A stretch of 12,031 nt of DNA from Lachnospiraceae bacterium UBA2734 (GCA_002353635.1 DEKA01000030.1:22987-35017); one strand, 5' to 3'; shown: positions 1 to 6,491, numbered from the stretch's first letter. The notes: generated by a model not told the origin, from the sequence alone. A program made the numbers and translations.

Positions 1-35
1 TTTCGCCTCGGGGTGCCGCAAAGAACGCGGCACAC
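1..35 (+). promoter_or_regulatory. 5' leader hairpin motif upstream of the PFL gene, copy 1 of 2
   Basis: GTGCCGC at 13-19 and GCGGCAC at 27-33 form a perfect 7-bp stem around a 7-nt loop, 22 nt before the PFL start codon. The 23-nt block 11-33 matches 3345-3367, upstream of the phasin-like gene, at 19 positions, and the 22-nt gap to the ATG is the same in both. A TTTC-x-C start before the block is also shared. The motif may be cut by the window edge. I do not recognise it as a known riboswitch; a translational control element is inference. Confidence 0.4.
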
Positions 36-55
36 AGCTGCAAACCGGAGGATCT

Positions 56-1423
56 ATGATCAATATTACTGAGGTAGAAGAGACAAATGCCATGATCGAG
101 AAGGACAATCTCGACGTGCGCACGATCACGATGGGCATCAGCCTTCTGGACTGCATCGACAGCGATCTGGACCGGCTGAATGAGAAGATTTACAACAAGA
201 TCTACCGCTGCGCGAAGGATCTGGTGAGAACGGGAGAGGAGATCTCAAAGGATTTCGGCATCCCGATTGTCAATAAACGTATATCAGTTACGCCGATTGC
301 CCTTGTTGGCGGATCAGCCTGCCACAGCAGTGCGGACTTTGTGACGATCGCAAAGACGCTCGACCGCGTGGCCGCAGATGTGGGTGTGAACTTCCTCGGC
401 GGCTACTCAGCACTGGTGTCCAAGGGGATGACGAAGGCTGATGAGCTGCTGATCCGCTCCATTCCGGAGGCGCTCAGCTCCACCAGCATTGTCTGCTCCT
501 CCGTGAATCTCGGTTCAACAAGAACAGGTATTGATATGGATGCCGTGCGTCTCATGGGCACGATCGTGCGCGAGACGGCGGATCTCTCAGCAAAGCGGGG
601 CGTTCTGAACGGAGACACCAAGCTCGTTGTCTTCTGCAACGCACCGGATGACAATCCCTTTATGGCGGGCGCTTTTCACGGCGTCACAGAGGGAGATGTT
701 GTGCTCAATGTCGGTGTATCCGGCCCCGGCGTCGTCAAGGCGGCACTGGAGAAGGTACGCGGAGCGGATTTCGAAGTTCTCTCCGAGACAATCAAAAAGA
801 CAGCATTTAAGGTGACCCGCGTAGGCCAGCTGGTAGCGAGAGAGGCATCCAGGCGGCTCGGCGTTCCTTTTGGTATTGTCGATCTCTCCCTTGCACCTAC
901 GCCTGCCATCGGCGATTCGGTTGCTGATATTCTCTGCGAGATGGGCCTTGAGTACGCAGGTGCACCAGGAACGACAGCAGCACTGGCTATGCTGAATGAT
1001 CAGGTCAAGAAGGGCGGCCTCATGGCGAGCTCCTATGTCGGCGGTCTCTCCGGCGCGTTCATTCCTGTATCTGAGGACCAGGGCATGATCAATGCGGCAG
1101 AGGCAGGAGCCCTCACGATCGAGAAGCTCGAGGCGATGACATGCGTCTGCTCAGTAGGTCTGGATATGATTGCCATTCCAGGCGATACAAAGGATACGAC
1201 CATTGCCGGCATCATTGCGGATGAGATGGCACTTGGCATGATCAACCAGAAGACGACAGCCTGCAGACTCATTCCCTGCCCGGGAAAGAAGGTTGGCGAC
1301 CATGCCGAGTTCGGAGGACTTCTTGGTCGTGCACCGATTATGCCGGTCAATCAGTTCGGGTGCGACGGCTTCGTGAACCGCAAAGGAAGAATTCCGGCAC
1401 CGGTGCACAGTTTTAAGAACTGA
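56..1423 (+). CDS. PFL family protein (UPF0210/DUF711)
   Basis: This 455-residue protein matches the UPF0210/DUF711 family, widespread in anaerobic and lactic bacteria and archaea, whose biochemical role is not established. The family fold resembles ribonucleotide reductase and pyruvate formate-lyase, hence the PFL name. Visible family blocks are GGSACHSSADF near residue 82, a GSTRTGIDMDAVRLMG segment near 152, CNAPDDNPFMAGAFHG near 192, and a C-terminal GCDGFVNRKGRIPAP segment. I see no RVxGY glycyl-radical loop, so radical chemistry should not be assumed. No signal peptide or membrane segment is evident. Length is normal for the family. The ATG follows GGAGG at 47-51 with ideal spacing. Members often sit beside a small ACT-domain gene; any such gene would lie before the window. 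Confidence 0.9.
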   Translation: MINITEVEETNAMIEKDNLDVRTITMGISLLDCIDSDLDRLNEKIYNKIYRCAKDLVRTGEEISKDFGIPIVNKRISVTPIALVGGSACHSSADFVTIAKTLDRVAADVGVNFLGGYSALVSKGMTKADELLIRSIPEALSSTSIVCSSVNLGSTRTGIDMDAVRLMGTIVRETADLSAKRGVLNGDTKLVVFCNAPDDNPFMAGAFHGVTEGDVVLNVGVSGPGVVKAALEKVRGADFEVLSETIKKTAFKVTRVGQLVAREASRRLGVPFGIVDLSLAPTPAIGDSVADILCEMGLEYAGAPGTTAALAMLNDQVKKGGLMASSYVGGLSGAFIPVSEDQGMINAAEAGALTIEKLEAMTCVCSVGLDMIAIPGDTKDTTIAGIIADEMALGMINQKTTACRLIPCPGKKVGDHAEFGGLLGRAPIMPVNQFGCDGFVNRKGRIPAPVHSFKN

Positions 1424-1433
1424 TTTTGTCATT

Positions 1434-1494
1434 GTTCAGCACCCCCTCGAAGAACCCCGACGTTTTTGGAGCATTTCGGGATGAGGTGCTAAAC
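1434..1494 (+). repeat. Intergenic ~60-nt repeat, copy A
   Basis: The element starts 10 nt after the PFL stop codon. Its ends, GTTCAGCACC (1434-1443) and GGTGCTAAAC (1485-1494), are inverted repeats matching at 9 of 10 positions. Inside, CCCGA (1456-1460) can pair with TCGGG (1476-1480). A second copy in the same orientation follows the dgkA stop at 3182-3239. A 37-nt core (1449-1485 against 3197-3233) aligns without gaps and matches at about 26 positions. No U-run follows, so it is not a standard intrinsic terminator. A REP-like palindrome, a tiny MITE-like element or an mRNA 3'-end structure are all possible. Confidence 0.55.
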
Positions 1495-1639
1495 GGATTG
1501 ATTTAAAAAAGCGTGCAGGCAAAATGTCAGCAGTATTAAATGATGCCAGGACAGAATGAGACGGCGCAGGATCAGCCGCAGACACAGGCAGGGCACATAT
1601 GATTGATTACTGATCCAATAGGGGGAATACGGAAGACAA

Positions 1640-2647
1640 ATGAGAGCAGAGAAGACTATTGATGTAACAGCGCTCGGCGAGCTCCTCGTCGATTTCACAC
1701 AAAACGGGGAGAGCGCGCAGGGCAATCCTCTCTTTGAAGCGAATCCGGGCGGCGCTCCCTGCAATGTCCTGTCCATGCTCAGCAGACTGGGCCATAAGAC
1801 GGCCTTTATCGGCAAGGTCGGCGATGATATGTTCGGGCAGATGCTGGAGAAGCGCGCGGCAGAGCAGGGCATTAATATGAGCGGCCTCGAGAAGGACACT
1901 CAGGTGCACACGACGCTTGCGTTTGTGCATAAGCTCCCGGACGGCAACCGTGACTTCTCTTTTTACAGAAAACCCGGCGCGGATGTGTGCCTGACCGCGG
2001 AAGAAGTGGACCGGCACAAAGAGCTGATTCAGAAGGCACGGATTTTCCATTTTGGAACGCTCTCCATGACGGATGAGTCCGTCGACCGCGCGACCAGAGA
2101 AGCACTTACCATTGCAAAGGACAACGGTGCATTGATCACCTTTGATCCGAACTACCGGCCGCCGCTCTGGGGATCCGAGGAAGAGGCCCGGCAGAAGATG
2201 ACCTTCGGCATGGAGATGTGCGATGTCATGAAAATATCGGACAACGAGGTCGCCTTCCTTACCGGTGAGGGCATGCGTCCGGACGGTTCCCTTGATATGG
2301 CGGGTATTGATGACGGTATCGCTGCACTGCAGAGCCGCTTCGATATTCCGGTCGTCTTTGCGACACTCGGTCCTGACGGGAGCAAGGCTTATACGAAGAA
2401 CAGCAGGGTCTATGTGCCTGGTTTTAAGAACCCCGCGACGATTGAGACGACAGGAGCGGGCGATACGTTCTGTGCCTGTGCGATACACTACATTCTGGAG
2501 TACGGAATTAACGGCCTCACAGAAGGTGTGCTGAAAGAGCTCCTCACATTTGCAAACGCAGCGGCTTCTCTCATCACAACGAGGAAAGGTGCGCTTGCTG
2601 TCATGCCAACGAAGGAAGAGATTGCGGAGTACCTGAAGAAGTGCTGA
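1640..2647 (+). CDS. scrK: PfkB-family sugar kinase, probably fructokinase
   Basis: This is a cytosolic ribokinase/PfkB-family kinase that most likely phosphorylates fructose to fructose-6-phosphate with ATP. The sugar-binding signature NPGGAPCNVL begins near residue 35, and GKVGDDMFG follows near residue 56. The C-terminal PfkB signature ETTGAGDTF spans residues 269-277, with Asp275 expected to be the catalytic base and GAG the anion hole. The length of 335 residues is normal. GGAPxN favours fructokinase over 2-keto-3-deoxygluconate kinase, but KDG kinase cannot be excluded and would suit the distant kduI and kduD genes. The ATG at 1640 has GGAAG at 1631-1635 (4-nt spacing) and a stronger AGGGGG at 1620-1625 that is rather far. 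I see no convincing promoter in 1495-1639. Confidence 0.82.
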   Translation: MRAEKTIDVTALGELLVDFTQNGESAQGNPLFEANPGGAPCNVLSMLSRLGHKTAFIGKVGDDMFGQMLEKRAAEQGINMSGLEKDTQVHTTLAFVHKLPDGNRDFSFYRKPGADVCLTAEEVDRHKELIQKARIFHFGTLSMTDESVDRATREALTIAKDNGALITFDPNYRPPLWGSEEEARQKMTFGMEMCDVMKISDNEVAFLTGEGMRPDGSLDMAGIDDGIAALQSRFDIPVVFATLGPDGSKAYTKNSRVYVPGFKNPATIETTGAGDTFCACAIHYILEYGINGLTEGVLKELLTFANAAASLITTRKGALAVMPTKEEIAEYLKKC

Positions 2648-2661
2648 GACGGAACCTTCTG

Positions 2662-2768
2662 CCGGTTCTGCGTGCCAGTGGCACGCGTTTAGAACGGACC
2701 GGGCCGGCAGGCGAGACCACCGCGACATCGGGTAGGAGGCGATTGCCGTCTCCTGCCCGATTGTGGTC
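2662..2768 (+). other. Two consecutive strong hairpins between the fructokinase and dgkA
   Basis: Hairpin 1 pairs GTTCT (2665-2669) with AGAAC (2691-2695) and GCGTGCC (2670-2676) with GGCACGC (2680-2686) around a 3-nt AGT loop. Hairpin 2 runs from 2727 to 2761 as a 15-bp stem containing two G-U pairs and a 5-nt loop. It is enclosed by a further GACCAC/GTGGTC pairing (2715-2720 with 2763-2768). Neither has a U-tract after it, so they are not ordinary rho-independent terminators. They end about 34 nt before the dgkA start and could be an mRNA processing or stability element, or a repetitive palindrome. Confidence 0.5.
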
Positions 2769-2801
2769 GGTGCTTGTGTCTGTTACAGCAGAGATCGGAC
2801 A

Positions 2802-3179
2802 ATGGTCATGAAAAAGAATAGAAAGAGTCCTCTGTACAAGAGTTTCGGGTATGCATTCCGGGGAATCGGCGTGACGATCCGCGATGAGCGCAACATCAAG
2901 ATTCACCTCTTCGTGACGGCACTGGTCATCATCGCCGGTTTTGTGCTGCATATTTCTTACACAGAATGGCTGATCTGTCTTCTTCTCTTTGCGCTTGTCA
3001 TCAGTCTGGAACTGGTGAACACGGCTGTTGAGGCGGTTGTCGATCTTGTGACACAGGAGAGAAAACCGCTGGCCGGAAAGGCAAAGGATGCTGCCGCGGG
3101 GGCGGTGCTCTGGAGCGCGATTATTGCTGCCGTCATTGGGTGTGCTATTTTCCTGCCGAAGATCGCGGCACTTTTGTGA
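2802..3179 (+). CDS. dgkA: Diacylglycerol kinase family protein (probable undecaprenol kinase)
   Basis: This small integral membrane kinase belongs to the prokaryotic DAGK family (PF01219). In Gram-positive bacteria members mainly phosphorylate undecaprenol to recycle the lipid carrier for wall synthesis; some accept diacylglycerol. Family marks include the N-terminal basic amphipathic part, an ERNIKIH segment at residues 29-35, the signature ELVNTAVEAVVDL at 70-82, and AKDAAAGAVL shortly after. Three hydrophobic stretches (about 36-52, 56-72 and 100-120) fit the three-helix fold. At 125 residues the length is typical. ATG 2802 is chosen because residues encoded upstream from GTG 2763 do not resemble the family and overlap hairpin 2. 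ATG 2808 is an equally possible start. The ribosome binding site is weak for either. Confidence 0.88.
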   Translation: MVMKKNRKSPLYKSFGYAFRGIGVTIRDERNIKIHLFVTALVIIAGFVLHISYTEWLICLLLFALVISLELVNTAVEAVVDLVTQERKPLAGKAKDAAAGAVLWSAIIAAVIGCAIFLPKIAALL

Positions 3180-3181
3180 GT

Positions 3182-3239
3182 GTTCGGCACTCCTGGAGAA
3201 TTGTGATGTTTTCAGGGCAATTCGGAATGAGATGATAAC
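3182..3239 (+). repeat. Intergenic ~60-nt repeat, copy B
   Basis: This second copy of the element at 1434-1494 begins 2 nt after the dgkA stop codon, in the same orientation. The shared core includes GATGTTTT, then GG-x-GCA, TTCGG and ATGAG before a terminal AAC. Its terminal inverted repeats have decayed compared with copy A. Internally GAATTG (3198-3203) pairs perfectly with CAATTC (3218-3223). The pairing partners are not at the same positions as in copy A, so sequence is better conserved than fold between the two. Confidence 0.55.
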
Positions 3240-3256
3240 TAAGACTGCAAATGCGG

Positions 3257-3262
3257 TATAAT
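3257..3262 (+). promoter_or_regulatory. Candidate -10 box for the phasin-like gene
   Basis: A perfect TATAAT lies at 3257-3262, in the gap after dgkA and repeat copy B. No good -35 hexamer is seen at 16-18 nt upstream (GATAAC at 3234-3239 is poor), and there is no TG extension. If used, transcription would start near 3269, giving a leader of about 120 nt before the ATG at 3390. That leader contains GCCTG/CAGGC pairing around 3278-3298 and the motif at 3333-3367. Confidence 0.35.
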
Positions 3263-3332
3263 TGATTCATGAATACAGCCTGTGATCGTTCTGCAGGCAG
3301 CATGTTCCAAATGGTGAGAGAGCTTTTGCGGA

Positions 3333-3367
3333 TTTCACTCCGATGGGTGCCGCAGAGAGCGCATCAC
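3333..3367 (+). promoter_or_regulatory. 5' leader motif upstream of the phasin-like gene, copy 2 of 2
   Basis: GGGTGCCGCA followed by AGA, CGC and CAC at 3345-3367 repeats the motif at 11-33 (19 of 23 identical) and ends the same 22 nt before its start codon. The 7-bp stem of copy 1 is not kept here: pairing of GTG with CAC and GC with GC is interrupted by mismatches. So it is the primary sequence and spacing, more than a helix, that the two copies share. Function is unknown. Confidence 0.4.
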
Positions 3368-3389
3368 GGAAATGAAGGAGGGGTACATC

Positions 3390-3710
3390 ATGGCAGAAAT
3401 CAATCTCACAGACGGATTGAAAAAGATTCTTCTTGCCGGCATCGGCGCTGTTGCTACAACAGCAGAGAAATCCTCACAGATTCTCGATGATCTGGTAGCA
3501 AAGGGGGAGCTCACAGTTGAGCAGGGCAAGGCACTCAACCAGGAGCTCAAGCATACGGTTGAGAATGCCAGGAAGAAGGACACAGAGAATGCCGCAGCTG
3601 CTGAGGAGGAAAAAGAGGACAAGGAAGTGGATGTGGACAGCCTGCTCTCTTCCCTTACACCCGAGCAGCGCGAGGAATTGAAGAAGAAGCTTGCGGGGCA
3701 GGATAATTGA
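3390..3710 (+). CDS. Phasin-like small protein (COG3937 type)
   Basis: This 106-residue protein resembles the COG3937 group, called polyhydroxyalkanoate synthesis regulator phasin. True phasins coat storage granules, but most Firmicutes carrying this protein have no known polyhydroxyalkanoate pathway, so the name is only a family label. An N-terminal amphipathic helix (LTDGLKKILLAGIGAVATTA, residues 6-25) is followed by the typical SSQILDDLVAKGELTVEQGKAL block (28-49). Then come a helical, strongly charged acidic linker near 60-85 and a final helix containing LTPEQREELKKKL. It is probably an elongated, oligomerising, coiled-coil-like protein in the cytosol or at the membrane face. ATG 3390 is chosen for the excellent AAGGAGGGG at 3375-3383; ATG 3372 would overlap that site. 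It is followed by a terminator and then the AarF-like kinase. Confidence 0.75.
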   Translation: MAEINLTDGLKKILLAGIGAVATTAEKSSQILDDLVAKGELTVEQGKALNQELKHTVENARKKDTENAAAAEEEKEDKEVDVDSLLSSLTPEQREELKKKLAGQDN

Positions 3711-3798
3711 TCTTTATATGAGAGATCATTCGTCGACAGCGGTTGGACAATAATGTATCGACATCTTTTCAACTTTTCCCGCAACGGATAAAGAAGAA

Positions 3799-3838
3799 CT
3801 GGAGCTGCGGTCATCATGGCTGCAGCCCCGGTTTTTTC
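3799..3838 (+). terminator. Rho-independent terminator between the phasin-like gene and the AarF-like gene
   Basis: CTGGAGCTGC at 3799-3808 pairs with GCAGCCCCGG at 3822-3831 with one A-C mismatch and one G-U pair, followed immediately by six T residues and, two bases on, a second T6 tract. It lies about 90 nt after the phasin-like stop codon and only 45 nt before the kinase start. The kinase therefore needs read-through of this hairpin or a promoter I cannot see. Confidence 0.75.
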
Positions 3839-3882
3839 GTTTTTTGCGCGCAGCAGCGAGGAAAACGGCAGGGGAGCCCGGT

Positions 3883-5610
3883 ATGACAGACAGGACAAAA
3901 GAACAAAAGACAACGAATGAATCCTCGCCGCAGGATGTGCAGGGCGCAGAGAATGCCCACGCGCAGGAATCACGGAAAAGGGATGGAGAGGATCCGAATG
4001 TGACGGTCACCGGCCGCAGCGCACAGGCAGAGCCGCACTCGCGCCTTGGCGAGATGAGACAGGTTCTTGCGCGGCACAAGATCATGCAGGGCATAACGCC
4101 TGTGAAGCTCCGCGAAGTCCTTGAGGATCTGGGACCCACCTATATCAAGCTGGGACAGATCATGTCCCTTCATTCGGACATCCTGCCGAAGGAATACTGC
4201 GATGAGCTGATGAAGCTCAACTCTGATGTCACACCCATGCCCTTCTCAGAGGTTGAGAGTGTGCTGCGGGAGGCGTATGGGGGACCGTGGCAGGATATTT
4301 TCAGATGGATCAGTCAGAAGCCAATCGGTTCCGCGTCCATCGCACAGGTCCACCGCGCGACGCTCATGGACGGGTCGGACGTCATCATTAAGGTGCAGCG
4401 AAAAGGTATCTATGATGTGATGTCCAGGGATATCGCGCTTCTTCACAAGGCGGCGGGGCTTATAGGACCTGTCGCGAATGTGACCGGCATCACGGACATT
4501 GTGGACATCAATATGATCCTGGATGAACTGTGGTCGACGGCGCAGGAGGAGATGGATTTCCTCAAGGAAGCCTCCAATATGGAGGAATTCGCGAGGTATA
4601 ACAAGGATGTCGCGTATGTGAGCGTGCCGAAGCTGTATCGGGAGTACAGCACCAGCCATGTCCTTGTGATGGAGTACATCGGCGGGTGCCCGATCGATGA
4701 TGTAAAGACGCTGAAGGCTAAAGGGTATGATCTGGAGGAGATCGGCCGGAAGTTCGCGAACAACTATATCAAGCAGGTCATGGACGATGGATTCTTCCAT
4801 GCAGATCCGCATCCGGGCAATGTAAAAGTCTGCGGCGGGAAGATTGTCTGGATCGACATGGGCATGATGGGGCGCCTCACAGAGAGGGATCGACTCATCA
4901 TGTCAAAAGGTGTGAGGGGCATCGGACTCCACGATATCGCCATGGTGGAAAATGCCGTGCTCGACCTGGGCACAACAAGGGGGGTGCCGGACAGGGGCCG
5001 GCTCTATAAGGATCTGCGCGATTTCATTGACAATTACGGCTCACAGGGCATGGGCGAAGTGGACATCGCCGACGCGATGCAGAGCCTCATGGAGATCATG
5101 AAGAGGAACCGGATCCGCATGCCGCACGGCATGACTATGCTGGCGCGGGGCCTGGCCCATCTGGAGGGCGTTCTCTATACAATCAGTCCGTCGATCAATA
5201 TGATGACCATCGCTTCCTCACGAGTGAAGGAAGAGATGGTCCGCAATACCGATTGGAAAAAAGAGGTCAGGTCATGGTCCTGGCGTTTCCTTCGCTCCGC
5301 CGAGAAGGGCGTGGAAATTCCGTCTCTTCTCGTGGATGTGCTGAATAATTTTCAGGCTGGCAGGAGCGAGGTCAATCTGAATCTGAATTCCTCGGATGAG
5401 CTCTCGCAGGTGATTTTCCAGGCGGTACGCAATCTCGTCATTGGCATGTGCGTGGCAGCACTTCTGATCAGTTCGAGCACAATCTGCACGACGGACATGG
5501 AGCCGAAAATTCTTGGCATTCCTGCTCTTGGCGTTCTCGGTTATGTGGCGGCACTTCTGATTGCTATGTTTTTCTCACTGCGTCACTGGCACAGGAAGAG
5601 GAAGAAATGA
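3883..5610 (+). CDS. AarF/UbiB-type ABC1 kinase-like protein
   Basis: This 575-residue member of the ABC1/UbiB atypical kinase family is related to proteins supporting ubiquinone synthesis in other organisms. An anaerobic Firmicute is not expected to make ubiquinone, so its target is unknown. Landmarks in order are the KxGQ motif (YIKLGQ, 87-92), the alanine-rich nucleotide loop seen as GSASIAQVH (149-157), Lys170 in VIIKVQ, the catalytic loop HADPHPGN (306-313), and IDMG with metal-binding Asp325 in place of DFG. Two hydrophobic C-terminal segments (about 517-536 and 543-568) plus a basic tail predict membrane anchoring. The first ~45 residues are polar, charged and repeat-poor, probably disordered. 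ATG 3883 is preferred because AGGGGAG at 3870-3876 precedes it; TTG 3844 overlaps the terminator T-tract. The upstream phasin-like gene may be its partner. Confidence 0.87.
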   Translation: MTDRTKEQKTTNESSPQDVQGAENAHAQESRKRDGEDPNVTVTGRSAQAEPHSRLGEMRQVLARHKIMQGITPVKLREVLEDLGPTYIKLGQIMSLHSDILPKEYCDELMKLNSDVTPMPFSEVESVLREAYGGPWQDIFRWISQKPIGSASIAQVHRATLMDGSDVIIKVQRKGIYDVMSRDIALLHKAAGLIGPVANVTGITDIVDINMILDELWSTAQEEMDFLKEASNMEEFARYNKDVAYVSVPKLYREYSTSHVLVMEYIGGCPIDDVKTLKAKGYDLEEIGRKFANNYIKQVMDDGFFHADPHPGNVKVCGGKIVWIDMGMMGRLTERDRLIMSKGVRGIGLHDIAMVENAVLDLGTTRGVPDRGRLYKDLRDFIDNYGSQGMGEVDIADAMQSLMEIMKRNRIRMPHGMTMLARGLAHLEGVLYTISPSINMMTIASSRVKEEMVRNTDWKKEVRSWSWRFLRSAEKGVEIPSLLVDVLNNFQAGRSEVNLNLNSSDELSQVIFQAVRNLVIGMCVAALLISSSTICTTDMEPKILGIPALGVLGYVAALLIAMFFSLRHWHRKRKK

Positions 5611-5625
5611 GGATGACTGCTTTGG

Positions 5626-5739
5626 GACGCCGGGAAAACGGGAGACGATTCCTTCCTCATATCCGTATGCGTTCTGGCTGATGCCGTTTCAGCGCATGCG
5701 CAAAATCGTCAGGAATCGCCTCCCGCTCTCCCGGCTGTC
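5626..5739 (+). other. Large interrupted hairpin (~110 nt) after the AarF-like gene
   Basis: Successive perfect arms pair across the region: GCCGGG 5629-5634 with CCCGGC 5730-5735, CGGGAG 5639-5644 with CTCCCG 5720-5725, CGATTCC 5646-5652 with GGAATCG 5712-5718, and CGTATGCG 5664-5671 with CGCATGCG 5693-5700 (one G-U). GAC/GTC extends the base past one bulged T. A symmetric 4x4 internal loop and single mismatch separate the outer arms. There is no U-tract. It starts 15 nt after the kinase stop and ends about 60 nt before the xpt -10 box. It could be a non-coding RNA, a 3' UTR structure or a palindromic repeat element. Confidence 0.6.
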
Positions 5740-5798
5740 TGTCTCATCATCAGCAGTTCCGGGTTGAAAAGTCTGTGTCAATTGCCTATATTAGTCTT

Positions 5799-5804
5799 TA
5801 TAAT
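5799..5804 (+). promoter_or_regulatory. Candidate -10 box for xpt
   Basis: A perfect TATAAT sits 39 nt upstream of the xpt start codon within a local AT-rich stretch. The -35 region is weak (TGTCAA at 5776-5781 with 17-nt spacing). The predicted leader is only about 30 nt, too short for the purine riboswitch that controls xpt in Bacillus subtilis, so control here must differ or occur at initiation. Confidence 0.45.
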
Positions 5805-5843
5805 TTACACGTTTTTAATAAAAAATGACGAGGGAGACAGCAT

Positions 5844-6422
5844 ATGAAATTTCTTGAAGACCGTATCCGCAGAGATGGGCAGGTGCGCCCCGGCAACATT
5901 CTGAAGGTGGACAGCTTTCTGAATCATCAGATCGACGTCGATCTGCTCGACCAGATCGGGAAGGCATTTTATGACGAGTACAAGGATGCCGGCATCACAA
6001 GAATCCTGACGATTGAGGCATCGGGCATCGCGATCGGATGTGCTGCCGCAAGGTATTTTCATGTGCCTGTTGTGTTCGCAAAGAAGGCCAAGAGCCGCAA
6101 CATTGACGGAGATGTATACACATCTACGGTGCACTCCTTCACCTACGGCAAGGACTATCAGATCACTCTCTCGAAGAAATATCTTGGGCCGGATGATACC
6201 GTCCTTCTAGTCGATGATTTTCTGGCGGTCGGCAAGGCCATGAGGGGACTGCTCGATGTCTGCGGTCAGGCGGGCGCGAAGGTCGCCGGCATCGGTATCT
6301 GCATTGAAAAGGGCTTCCAGGAGGGCGGAAAGATCCTCAGAAGTGAAGGGTATAAGGTGACCAGCCTCGCAATCGTGGATCACATGACGGATGACGGACA
6401 GATTACATTCAGGGAGGAGTGA
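5844..6422 (+). CDS. xpt: Xanthine phosphoribosyltransferase
   Basis: This cytosolic purine salvage enzyme converts xanthine and PRPP to XMP. At 192 residues it has the normal length. The N-terminal segment ILKVDSFLNHQID is nearly diagnostic for Xpt. ASGIAIG near residue 53 and the PRPP-binding motif VLLVDDFLAVGKA (120-132), with its paired aspartates 124-125, show an intact type I phosphoribosyltransferase site. The ATG follows AGGGAG at 5831-5836. It appears to be a single-gene unit with its own -10 box, and a tRNA gene with its own promoter follows. In B. subtilis xpt is paired with the xanthine permease gene pbuX; no permease lies beside it here. Confidence 0.95.
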   Translation: MKFLEDRIRRDGQVRPGNILKVDSFLNHQIDVDLLDQIGKAFYDEYKDAGITRILTIEASGIAIGCAAARYFHVPVVFAKKAKSRNIDGDVYTSTVHSFTYGKDYQITLSKKYLGPDDTVLLVDDFLAVGKAMRGLLDVCGQAGAKVAGIGICIEKGFQEGGKILRSEGYKVTSLAIVDHMTDDGQITFREE

Positions 6423-6438
6423 GCGGATAAAACCCTGG

Positions 6439-6466
6439 TTGCAATCGGATTAAATTCTGATATAAT
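6439..6466 (+). promoter_or_regulatory. Promoter of the tRNA-Gly gene
   Basis: TTGCAA (6439-6444, four of six matches to the -35 consensus) is separated by 16 nt from a perfect TATAAT (6461-6466) preceded by TGA, giving an extended -10. Transcription would start near 6473, about 27 nt before the mature tRNA. Confidence 0.65.
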
Positions 6467-6474
6467 GAGACAGT

Positions 6475-6491
6475 ATTCCCGCTTTGGGAAT
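6475..6491 (+). other. Hairpin in the tRNA 5' leader
   Basis: ATTCCC (6475-6480) and GGGAAT (6486-6491) form a perfect 6-bp stem with a 5-nt loop. It ends 8 nt before the first base of the mature tRNA and would sit at the extreme 5' end of the precursor that RNase P trims. Confidence 0.5.

Noticed and set aside
10..35. TPP riboswitch-like GGGGTGCCGC at the window start
   Set aside because: The remaining conserved TPP elements (CTGAGA, ACCC, CCTGATC) do not follow; the sequence is a simple hairpin.
1607..2728. A 373-codon - strand open frame across the fructokinase gene
   Set aside because: It mirrors a well-supported PfkB gene, and its translation is Arg/Cys/His-rich without any domain or convincing start.
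2763..2801. Extended dgkA start at GTG 2763
   Set aside because: The 13 extra residues do not resemble the family, there is no ribosome binding site, and the codons overlap the 3' arm of a hairpin.
3269..3367. Possible T-box leader before the phasin-like gene (AGAGAG and GGGTG-CCGC segments)
   Set aside because: The conserved UGGNACCGCG T-box sequence is not present, the leader is too short for stem I plus antiterminator, and the gene is not an amino-acid gene.
5448..5767. Small + strand frames overlapping the end of the AarF-like gene and the following hairpin
   Set aside because: They lack ribosome binding sites, run out of frame through a well-supported gene, and their composition is explained by the palindromic arms.
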